NCBI GenBank assembly: GCA_027068385.1
Contig: JAMOTR010000032.1
Coordinates: 1 to 7,253, forward strand
Length of the DNA stretch: 7,253 nt
From: Candidatus Heimdallarchaeota archaeon
GTDB taxonomy: Archaea; Asgardarchaeota; Njordarchaeia; Njordarchaeales; JAMOTR01
Reading direction: 5' to 3'
In this document: one piece after another, positions 1-5,430 of the stretch
How positions within the stretch are numbered: position 1 is the stretch's first letter
Layout: each line of letters starts with the position of its first letter
Translations under genes and position numbers: made by a program
Notes under the pieces: generated by a model
Databases searched by the model: none
What the model saw: the letters and a program-made list of their open reading frames with translations, nothing else
What the model was told of the DNA's origin: nothing

Positions 1-2
1 AG

Positions 3-1196
3 AGCGTGTACTATGTAGAAGGGTGGGTACCCGAGAAGGATCTGGAGACGTTTATGAAGAAGCTCAAGAAGCACGCCCCGAATACGTTAGTACTCATACG
101 CGAGCCTAAGCGTACGGAGAAGCCTCCCACGTTATTTAGAACCAAGAGCGAGCTACGTAAGGCATCGATAGAACTCACGAACGTATACGGAATCACGGAG
201 TATCGGGAGATAAATCCGCATCGGGTTATACTCATCACGTTTCCCCTATTCTTCGGGATGATGTTCGCGGATATAGCACACGGGCTCATCCTTATGCTCT
301 TCGGATACTTAGCGAAGAAGTACGCGGATAAGTTCCCAGATTACCTCTCGCTATTCCCCAAAGGCTCTAAGATGATCATGTATATGGGATTTCGGGCTAC
401 GATATTCGGGGCTCTCTTCGGAGACTTCGCGGGATTCGAGATCATACATCGGCATATAGGGGAAGAACTAGCTCACTATATCCCTCTATTAGGACTCGCT
501 GCGGGCGATTTCGAACAGCGTATCATGATGCTACAATACGCGTCTCTCATCATAGCCGTGCTACACATCTCCCGGGGGCTTCTGTTGAACGTATACGATA
601 AGATAAAGAAGGGGGACTACTACCGGGCGGCCTTCGTGTCCCTCCCCCGGCTTATATCGTATAACCTCTTCATAGGCCCCATAGGATATCTAATACTCTT
701 GCGCGAGGTAATATCTCCGTCGCTATATCGGAAACGGTTCCCGGGTATGAAGATCCTAGACGCATACTTTTACCTCGAATTCCAGAAGCACTTCCTCATC
801 CTAGCGATACTCATCGGCTCCTTGATGTTCCCCGGCTCCTATTTCATCGCAAAACATCATAACATACCGCTCTTCGACGCGCTCATAGAAGCAGGGTTCA
901 TACACTTCATAGAATCGTTCATCACGAGCTTAAGCAACACCGTGTCGTACCTTAGGCTTCTAGCGCTAAACCTCTCCCACATGCTCCTCTCTTCCGTATT
1001 CATAGGGATGGCTATGTCGGCCTCAAACCCCATAGCGTCCGTCCTCATATATCTAACGGGTCAGATACTAGTACTCGTAATAGAGTCTATATCCGCTTCG
1101 CTACACGCGATAAGGCTTCATCGGATAGAGTTCTTCTCTAAGCTCGACCTTTCCCGGTCAGGAGAGCGCTTTAAGCCGATAATAATACGGGTTTGA
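3..1196 (+). CDS. ntpI: A-type ATP synthase subunit I (a-subunit homologue), C-terminal part, 5' truncated
   Basis: This is the membrane stator subunit that forms the proton or sodium half-channels against the c-ring of the archaeal A1Ao ATP synthase. The reading frame is open to the left edge, so the GTG at 6 is an internal Val codon. The family is usually about 650 residues, so roughly the first 250 are missing. With residue 1 at base 6, the GWVP element that ends the cytoplasmic domain is at 6-9 and the membrane domain begins near 74 (ITFPLFFGMMF at 77-87). About seven or eight hydrophobic segments follow. The catalytic helices are intact. SYLRL carries Arg317, matching the essential Arg735 of yeast Vph1, and His325, Glu360 and Arg370 (HAIRLH) match Vph1 His743, Glu789 and Arg799 by spacing. 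The C-terminus RIEFFSK...GERFKPI is typical. No subunit K or other ATPase gene follows; an aldolase gene starts 26 bp downstream. Confidence 0.95.
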   Translation, partial: SVYYVEGWVPEKDLETFMKKLKKHAPNTLVLIREPKRTEKPPTLFRTKSELRKASIELTNVYGITEYREINPHRVILITFPLFFGMMFADIAHGLILMLFGYLAKKYADKFPDYLSLFPKGSKMIMYMGFRATIFGALFGDFAGFEIIHRHIGEELAHYIPLLGLAAGDFEQRIMMLQYASLIIAVLHISRGLLLNVYDKIKKGDYYRAAFVSLPRLISYNLFIGPIGYLILLREVISPSLYRKRFPGMKILDAYFYLEFQKHFLILAILIGSLMFPGSYFIAKHHNIPLFDALIEAGFIHFIESFITSLSNTVSYLRLLALNLSHMLLSSVFIGMAMSASNPIASVLIYLTGQILVLVIESISASLHAIRLHRIEFFSKLDLSRSGERFKPIIIRV

Positions 1197-1202
1197 TTTT
1201 TT
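1197..1202 (+). terminator. T6 tract directly after the ATP synthase subunit I stop
   Basis: Six T residues follow the TGA stop without a gap. Archaeal RNA polymerase terminates at U-rich tracts, often without a hairpin, so this is a plausible end for the ATPase transcript. The same T/A-rich stretch (1197-1204) lies 26 to 19 nt before the aldolase ATG, where the TATA box of a leaderless transcript would be, so it may serve both roles. Seen: the tract and the spacing. Inferred: the function. Confidence 0.45.
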
Positions 1203-1222
1203 ATCTCCTCTAACGATACCTT

Positions 1223-1744
1223 ATGCTCTACTATCTGGTGGCCGAGTTTTCTCATAAGATATACGAAAAGGGCCTCACAATAGGGAACGGGGGGAACGTG
1301 AGCGTGAGGTCGGGAGAATACATGCGGATCACTCCGAAGAAACTCGGGTTCAAGACCCTGGGGGACGTCACGCCTTACGAAATAATACGCGTCCCCATCG
1401 ACGATCCCCGCCATCCAAAAGCCTCCTCAGAGAGCTTCATGCACGCTGAGATATACAAAAGGACGGAGCGGAAAGCGATCATACACGCTCATCCCCCAAT
1501 AGCTTGCTCGAGGCTACATAAAGGAGAATCGTTTAAGGTTCCAGATTACGAGGGAAAATACCACGAGGTTCCTGTAGTCCCATACTATCCCCCGGGATCC
1601 TTAGAGTTAGCTAAAGCCGTAGCCGAGGCGATGGACGAAAAAGGTGTAGTACTAATGCTCTATCACGGGGTCGTAACGGCGGGTGAGAATCTTCGTGAGG
1701 CGTTAATAAAGTTAGAACTCGTAGAGCTCGGTGCAAGGGTATGA
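1223..1744 (+). CDS. Class II aldolase/adducin family protein, probably L-fuculose-1-phosphate aldolase-like
   Basis: This is a 173-residue zinc-dependent class II aldolase of the FucA/AraD fold. The family cleaves or forms a bond between dihydroxyacetone phosphate and an aldehyde. Visible motifs are GNGGNVSVR at 21-29 (phosphate-binding region), SSE with the probable catalytic acid Glu70, and the zinc ligands His88 and His90 (IIHAHPP) and His148 (YHGVV). Their spacing resembles Glu73/His92/His94/His155 of E. coli FucA. An in-frame TAA four codons upstream makes ATG 1223 the first possible start, and the N-terminus fits the family though it is short. No Shine-Dalgarno sequence is seen. The stop overlaps the next ATG (ATGA at 1741-1744), so it is probably translationally coupled to the HAD phosphatase. 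In methanogens a homologue supplies lactaldehyde for coenzyme F420. AraD epimerase or methylthioribulose-phosphate dehydratase (MtnB) activity are alternatives that cannot be excluded from sequence. Confidence 0.88.
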   Translation: MLYYLVAEFSHKIYEKGLTIGNGGNVSVRSGEYMRITPKKLGFKTLGDVTPYEIIRVPIDDPRHPKASSESFMHAEIYKRTERKAIIHAHPPIACSRLHKGESFKVPDYEGKYHEVPVVPYYPPGSLELAKAVAEAMDEKGVVLMLYHGVVTAGENLREALIKLELVELGARV

Positions 1745-2415
1745 GGCGGCTAATCGTTACGGATCTAGACGGAACCCTTACCTCTAGGGACTTATTATTA
1801 TCTCCTAAGGTACTAGAGGCCGTAAAGCTCGCTAGGGAGGCGGATATACGTATATGGATAGCCACGGGAAACGCTTTTCCCGTAGCCTCTACGATCTCAA
1901 AATATACGGGAATGAGGGACTACGTAATAGCAGAGAACGGATGTATCGTGGGGAAACACGGTGTCATAGAGAGGAAGTTCGGTGATCCAGAGGAATCTAA
2001 GAAGGCGTTTGAATATGCTAAGGAAGTACTCGGATTAAAACCGAAGCCCCGGAACTATCGGCGCATGATCGATTACGTGTTCGAGCCCGAGGGGGATCCT
2101 AAGAAAATAGAGGAAGAACTACGCTCGAGGGGGTTTAAGGTGCGCGTCGCGTATTCGGGATTCGCTATACACATACTCCCAGAAGATGTCTCGAAAGGAA
2201 AGACGCTAAAACGGCTCATAGAGAAGGAAGGTATACCGACGGATCGCGTCGTAGCTATAGGGGACGGCCCCAACGATCTTGAGCTCTTCTCGATAGCCTC
2301 GATAAAAGCGGCCCCGGAGGACGGTCACGAGCTCGCTAAAAAAGCCGCGGATCGGATAGTATCCGGTGAGGGTAACGCTCTATACGACGTCGTCACTCGC
2401 CTTCTAAAGGAATAG
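1741..2415 (+). CDS. HAD-superfamily phosphatase, archaeal phosphoglycolate phosphatase type
   Basis: This 224-residue soluble HAD hydrolase has all four catalytic motifs. Motif I is DLDGTLT with nucleophile Asp8 and acid/base Asp10. Motif II is ATGN with Thr42. Motif III is Lys152 in VSKGK. Motif IV is GDGPNDLELF with Asp175 and Asp179 for magnesium. The cap lies between motifs II and III (about 65-145, C2 type). Length and order, including ENG at 65-67, a YSGFAIHI segment at 138-145 and the late lysine, match archaeal phosphoglycolate phosphatases such as Thermoplasma acidophilum TA0175, which hydrolyse 2-phosphoglycolate to glycolate. Sucrose-phosphate-phosphatase-like or other sugar-phosphate substrates are possible. 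The start overlaps the aldolase stop (ATGA). The 3' end overlaps the opposing thpR gene by 23 bp. No T-run follows the stop directly; the nearest on this strand is at 2460-2464, inside the region antisense to thpR. Confidence 0.9.
   Translation: MRRLIVTDLDGTLTSRDLLLSPKVLEAVKLAREADIRIWIATGNAFPVASTISKYTGMRDYVIAENGCIVGKHGVIERKFGDPEESKKAFEYAKEVLGLKPKPRNYRRMIDYVFEPEGDPKKIEEELRSRGFKVRVAYSGFAIHILPEDVSKGKTLKRLIEKEGIPTDRVVAIGDGPNDLELFSIASIKAAPEDGHELAKKAADRIVSGEGNALYDVVTRLLKE
2338..2343 (-). terminator. Possible U-tract terminator for the thpR transcript
   Basis: Six A on the plus strand read as T6 on the minus strand, 50 nt past the thpR stop and inside the opposing phosphatase gene. It is the first long T-run on the minus strand that I see after thpR. 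Codon composition (Lys-Lys in the phosphatase) explains it equally well, so the call is weak. Confidence 0.25.
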
Positions 2416-2944
2416 AGAATATCGTCGAGTATATCGGACCTTGAGGCGTGAGCTTGCTCTTTTTAAGCCTTATTTCCTTTACGAGCATGCTTCCGAACTC
2501 CTCTTCCTCGTATTTTTCTATTAGGTCCGTAAGTAGATATCCTCTAGCTTTCACGCGCGCGATCGTGAGATGAGGCACGTATCCTCTGCGTTCTAACTCG
2601 AACCCGAGCTTATGTACGGTCTTATCTACAAGCTCCATGAGTTTACTCATCTCATCCGAACGCACGTTAACGAACACGACGCGCGGGCGATACTTGTTCG
2701 GAAAGGCTCCGAGTCCCTTGAAGGTGACGGTAAAAGGCCTAAGATCTATAGCTTCTCTGAGTAAGGATTCTATCTTAGGTACGAGGTCCTCGTTTATCTC
2801 ACCTAAGAACTTCAGAGTGACGTGGAAGTTCCGCGGTTCCACGAGCTTCATCACCGCTCCCGTGCTCTCCATAACCTTCTGTACCCTCTCTAGCCTACTA
2901 CGAACCTCCTCGTTTTCTAGATCTACGGCTATAAAGGCGCGCAT
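2393..2944 (-). CDS. thpR: RNA 2',3'-cyclic phosphodiesterase (2H phosphoesterase, LigT/ThpR family)
   Basis: This 183-residue protein has the two signature HxT motifs of the 2H phosphoesterase superfamily: HVTL with His41 and HLTIAR with His125. Family blocks RAFIAVDL (2-9), GLGAFPN (77-83), RPRVVFV (86-92) and SKLTPQGPIY (163-172 region) are all present, and the length is typical of archaeal members. The family hydrolyses 2',3'-cyclic phosphate RNA ends to 2'-phosphate, and some members ligate tRNA halves in vitro with 2'-5' linkage. The gene lies 17 bp downstream of the L30e stop on the same strand, so it is probably last in the operon orphan-L30e-thpR. AGGA at 8-11 nt before the ATG is at most a weak Shine-Dalgarno sequence. 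Its end runs 23 bp into the opposing phosphatase gene. Confidence 0.95.
   Translation of the reverse strand: MRAFIAVDLENEEVRSRLERVQKVMESTGAVMKLVEPRNFHVTLKFLGEINEDLVPKIESLLREAIDLRPFTVTFKGLGAFPNKYRPRVVFVNVRSDEMSKLMELVDKTVHKLGFELERRGYVPHLTIARVKARGYLLTDLIEKYEEEEFGSMLVKEIRLKKSKLTPQGPIYSTIFSIPLEGE
2460..2464 (+). terminator. Possible U-tract terminator for the aldolase-phosphatase transcript
   Basis: Five T on the plus strand, 45 nt after the phosphatase stop and antisense to thpR. It is the first T5 downstream on this strand. If used, it would make the convergent transcripts overlap. It is inferred from position only; the thpR codons it complements (Lys-Lys) explain the run too. Confidence 0.3.
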
Positions 2945-2961
2945 AATTGATTCCTAAAAAC

Positions 2962-3297
2962 TCATTCTTCCCTCTTCGCTAGCCTCAAGAGTTCTGAGGA
3001 GCCTAAATCTATTACGGTAATCACGCTTACGGGATGAGGTCTATCTAATACCTCACCGAGCTCTATGGAGGTCCCGGGATATATTATGTAGGGTATGTTA
3101 AACACCTTAGCGTAGTACTTAAGGCGCTCTAGCTCCGGAGCGTTCTCGGCTATGATGATGACCTTAGGCTCCGCGGGCTTCCCTCTCTTAATCGCGCGTA
3201 GCGCGCTGCGTATTCCCATTATTATCTTACCGGTATTCTTAGCGACCCTAATCTGTCTCTCTATCTCTCCCCTTAGCGCCCTTACGTCCAGAGCCAT
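2962..3297 (-). CDS. rpl30e: Large ribosomal subunit protein L30e
   Basis: This 111-residue protein belongs to the L7Ae/L30e/S12e/Gadd45 family, a kink-turn RNA-binding component of the archaeal and eukaryotic large subunit. Visible family features are TGKIIMGI (22-29, the RNA-contact Gly turn), VIIIAENAPEL (46-56, usually asNaP) and the PGTSIELGE loop (74-82). The C-terminal strand SVITVIDLGSSELL corresponds to the usual AVxDPGxSxIL. The usual Gly in the GxPH segment is Asp here (DRPH at 85-88). The length is normal. The ATG is used without a clear Shine-Dalgarno sequence; 29 bp separate it from the stop of the upstream 230-residue gene, so co-transcription is likely. In many archaea this gene sits between RNA polymerase subunit A'' and nusA, and neither is present here. 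A T5 tract (plus 2956-2960) follows the stop within 1 nt. Confidence 0.93.
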   Translation of the reverse strand: MALDVRALRGEIERQIRVAKNTGKIIMGIRSALRAIKRGKPAEPKVIIIAENAPELERLKYYAKVFNIPYIIYPGTSIELGEVLDRPHPVSVITVIDLGSSELLRLAKREE

Positions 3298-3326
3298 GTG
3301 AAGATCGTATAAGGGATTTACAGCGT

Positions 3327-4019
3327 TTATCGAGGGAATTTAAGTCCGAGCCTCTTCGCTAACATCATCATATCCTTAAGGAACACCGCGGCCACGAAGC
3401 TCGGCACCATTAATCTATCCCCGGATATGAATCCTAACCTCTCGAGCATGCTACGCAGGCGTTCCGTATCCTCAAATCCCACGTCTATCGCGCGAGCTGC
3501 GAATACGAGTAAATTAGAATCTCCCTCTAGGTATCTTTCTAACCCCGACAAAGCGGATACGATCTTCTCGGCCGTTTCTTTTGCCTTCGTTATCATCCCG
3601 TTTACCTCATACCGTTTCATGAGGGAGATTCCGACGCGTGAGGCTACGTACGCGTATAATTCGTTATCGACCCTGTTCTCGAGTAATAATGAGAACGCCC
3701 TCTCGAGGTTCTTCGGGCGGTCTATACCGAGTTCCGCTAGGAAATAATATACGTATGCCTCGTATACCCTAAACTCGCGCCCTTCATATTTACGTAAGAA
3801 CTCTAATGCGGCATCCGCGAGCTCCTTTCCTATAGGGACCGCGTTAATTCTTAAGAGCGCGTTAATGAGCCCGTCTAATACCTCTACAAGCTTCTTAGCT
3901 ACCCTCTTAGCCCTCTCCTCGTCGAACTTTGCCTCGGGTAGACGTCTTATTATGGTCTCTATAGCCTCCGTAGAGAGTTCTTCGTATAGCTTGTCTAGCG
4001 CTTTTTCGACGTCATTCAT
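3327..4019 (-). CDS. Uncharacterised 230-residue all-helical protein, first gene of the L30e-thpR operon
   Basis: I do not recognise this protein. It appears almost entirely alpha-helical, soluble and charged, with no signal peptide, Cys or metal motif. Amphipathic helices can be traced at about 3-28, 33-57, 63-78, 83-96, 103-114, 118-137, 142-164, 168-179, 183-195 and 206-225, and the regular helix-turn-helix spacing suggests an alpha-solenoid or TPR-like scaffold. Tyr- and Leu-rich stretches such as VYEAYVYYFLAEL (85-97) look like helix-packing faces. ATG 4019 follows an A/T-rich promoter region shared with the divergent gene at 4068. L30e starts 29 bp downstream and thpR follows, so it is probably co-expressed with translation and RNA-processing genes. 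A role in RNA or ribosome assembly is possible from context only. The gene is well formed, with no frameshift. Confidence 0.75.
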   Translation of the reverse strand: MNDVEKALDKLYEELSTEAIETIIRRLPEAKFDEERAKRVAKKLVEVLDGLINALLRINAVPIGKELADAALEFLRKYEGREFRVYEAYVYYFLAELGIDRPKNLERAFSLLLENRVDNELYAYVASRVGISLMKRYEVNGMITKAKETAEKIVSALSGLERYLEGDSNLLVFAARAIDVGFEDTERLRSMLERLGFISGDRLMVPSFVAAVFLKDMMMLAKRLGLKFPR

Positions 4020-4067
4020 AATCTCGAACGGCTGGATTAATTAAGAGAATTATATTTCTTAGATCAT
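4020..4067. promoter_or_regulatory. Divergent promoter region with palindromic TTAATTAA
   Basis: This 48-bp spacer separates two divergent ATGs. It contains the perfect palindrome TTAATTAA (4037-4044) followed by ATTATATTT (4049-4057). The palindrome lies 24-31 nt before the plus-strand ATG at 4068 and 18-25 nt before the minus-strand ATG at 4019. That is about where archaeal TATA boxes sit for leaderless transcripts, so one element could serve both directions. No Shine-Dalgarno sequence is present on either side. Function is inferred from position and composition. Confidence 0.5.
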
Positions 4068-4745
4068 ATGATAGACCTAGATAAGCTTAGGAAGCGGAAG
4101 ATCGTTCTTGATACATATATCGACACCTTCTGTGATTTGATTGGAGAGGGCGTTAACGCTCTAATAAGAAAGGCTATTTCTAAGGTCTCAGACGTACGTT
4201 TTGATCCGAACGCGCTTGTCGCCACCGTAGGAGCTATACTAGGGATCTACGAGTCGGGACGCGTCCCAAGAAAATATAAATGCATAGACTTCGTAAAAGC
4301 GTTTAACATAAAGGAGGGATATGATGAGAATTACGTCTACGGTAAGCCTTCTGTCGAATGCGTATCCATACGGGAAAAGAGGTTCTTGCACACGATAGAA
4401 GATATATTCGGAAGGAGCGCTAAGGTAGTTCGTAAGCACATCTACGATAAAATAAAGGACGTAAATAAGGTACTAAAGATAGCGACCATCTCTCGGGAAA
4501 CCGATCCCCGTTTAATTAGATATGATATTTCCGTTAAGGACGACCTCGTCGAAGTGACTCTATGTTACAAAGATCCCTCGATCGTAGAGGCGTTAGCTAG
4601 GCTCACATACGGAGGTTTTAATTCCGGTACAGCCGCTTACGCTATAGCTAAGAAATACGGTTATGACGACGTCGAATTCGTAAGAGGAGAAAAAATCGAT
4701 AATGAGTGTGTTAAATACGTGTATAGGATGATCAAAAGAAACTGA
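4068..4745 (+). CDS. Uncharacterised 225-residue protein, first of a tandem paralogous pair
   Basis: I do not recognise the family. The N-terminal half (1-135) appears helical. The C-terminal part (about 148-222) alternates predicted strands (YDISV, VEVTLCYK, DVEFVRG, CVKYVYRMI) with helices, suggesting a small alpha/beta domain. It aligns along its whole length with the next gene. Shared points are C22, the segment ILGIYESGRV...KCID (57-74, Cys72), IREKRFL (101-107), FGRSAKVV...IYDKI (114-129), LCYKD (165-169) and the ending KYVYRMI (216-222). The Cys positions 22 and 72 correspond to Cys14 and Cys61 in the partner. There is no signal peptide or membrane segment. ATG 4068 is the first start after an in-frame stop at 4038. 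TGA is followed immediately by T5. DNA-binding or complex-forming roles are possible but nothing diagnostic is visible. Confidence 0.75.
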   Translation: MIDLDKLRKRKIVLDTYIDTFCDLIGEGVNALIRKAISKVSDVRFDPNALVATVGAILGIYESGRVPRKYKCIDFVKAFNIKEGYDENYVYGKPSVECVSIREKRFLHTIEDIFGRSAKVVRKHIYDKIKDVNKVLKIATISRETDPRLIRYDISVKDDLVEVTLCYKDPSIVEALARLTYGGFNSGTAAYAIAKKYGYDDVEFVRGEKIDNECVKYVYRMIKRN

Positions 4746-4750
4746 TTTTT
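4746..4750 (+). terminator. T5 tract after the 225-residue gene, also at TATA distance from the next start
   Basis: TGA is followed without a gap by TTTTT, a plausible U-tract terminator. The tract and the following A lie 26 to 21 nt before the ATG at 4772, so it may instead or also be the TATA-like element of the second paralogue. This matches the arrangement at 1197-1202. Confidence 0.4.
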
Positions 4751-4771
4751 ACTCAAACGTAAATTGAATGA

Positions 4772-5410
4772 ATGGAACACGATTCGATAGCGCTTATTTT
4801 TAAATATCTCTGCGAAGTGTGTGGCGATACGATAGAAGAATACATCCTTAAAGCTAAAGAAGAGGGCGTAGACGTAGCTAGAGGTCTAGCCTTATTAGCT
4901 AAGATCTTAGGGGCTTACGACGCCTCCGGTAAGGTACATGATAAGATCGAATGTATAGACGTGAAGAAGGTCGTAGATAGAGATATCAATATTAATGAGG
5001 CGATGTCCTTGGAGGAGTTTACTATTATTCGGAGTAAGAAGCTATTACCGCTATCGTTTAAAGTGTTCGGGGAAGACCGGATGGACGTATTAATAAAGAG
5101 GATCGAAGAGAACATACACAGGTTTCAGGACTATCTAATAATCTTAAACATCATAGAGGAGAGGCTTAAGAGTAGCCCGCTCATAGAGGATTTCGTAGCG
5201 TTAGATACGAGTGACGGAATATCTATCGTATTAGTGTTTAAGGATGAAGAGACGGCTATGAGGGTATATAAAAGAAAGAAGCCGGATATAGTCGTACACG
5301 CGTACTCGAACATCAGCGCTAAGAAGGAAGGGTTCGATAAGGCCGAACTGGTGGACGTTCAGCTTAACGACGATAAAAAGTCTGTGACGTACGTGTTTAG
5401 GTACGTCTGA
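4772..5410 (+). CDS. Uncharacterised 212-residue protein, second of a tandem paralogous pair
   Basis: This unrecognised protein is homologous by eye to the upstream 225-residue product. ILGAYDASGKV...ECID (45-63) pairs with ILGIYESGRV...KCID. IIRSKKLL (85-92) pairs with SIREKRFL. KVFGEDRMDVLIKRIEENI (97-115) pairs with DIFGRSAKVVRKHIYDKIK, LVFKD (154-158) with LCYKD, and TYVFRYV (206-212) with KYVYRMI. Identity is low overall, so the duplication is old. The N-terminal 130 residues look helical, and the rest looks alpha/beta. Cys14 and Cys61 match the partner's Cys22 and Cys72; Cys17 is extra, giving a CxxC at 14-17. The start is well fixed because a TGA stop in the same frame directly precedes the ATG (TGAATG at 4769-4774). 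The spacer from the upstream stop is 26 bp. Composition is visibly A+T-richer than the window's housekeeping genes. Confidence 0.75.
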   Translation: MEHDSIALIFKYLCEVCGDTIEEYILKAKEEGVDVARGLALLAKILGAYDASGKVHDKIECIDVKKVVDRDININEAMSLEEFTIIRSKKLLPLSFKVFGEDRMDVLIKRIEENIHRFQDYLIILNIIEERLKSSPLIEDFVALDTSDGISIVLVFKDEETAMRVYKRKKPDIVVHAYSNISAKKEGFDKAELVDVQLNDDKKSVTYVFRYV

Positions 5411-5430
5411 AGTTTTTATCTAGAAAAAGT
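5411..5430. terminator. Probable bidirectional U-tract terminator between convergent genes
   Basis: T5 at 5413-5417 follows the plus-strand stop by 2 nt. A5 at 5424-5428 gives T5 on the minus strand just before the stop of the 353-residue gene. The two runs form a short, imperfect inverted repeat around ATCTAG, with only 9 bp between the two genes. Each strand therefore has its own U-tract in the shared space. On the minus strand the tract is made by the last two Phe codons. Confidence 0.5.

Noticed and set aside
6..8. GTG as the start codon of subunit I
   Set aside because: The frame is open to the window edge and the GWVP motif that follows is internal in this family, so the gene is truncated by the window.
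1118..1414. Minus-strand 98-residue open frame across the subunit I/aldolase junction
   Set aside because: It lies antisense to two well-supported genes and its translation shows no recognisable motif.
2637..2957. Plus-strand 106-residue open frame
   Set aside because: It is the antisense shadow of thpR, whose HxT motifs are intact; the shadow is Ser/Thr/Arg-rich with no domain.
3193..3205. Perfect short hairpin CGCGC-GTA-GCGCG
   Set aside because: It lies inside the L30e coding sequence and is explained by Arg/Ala codons; five-base arms are expected by chance.
3427..3747. Plus-strand 106-residue open frame
   Set aside because: It is antisense to the 230-residue gene, which has the better amino-acid composition, operon context and start.
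3841..3866. Two copies of GCGTTAAT close together
   Set aside because: They encode similar residues within the 230-residue gene; two 8-base copies do not make a repeat array.
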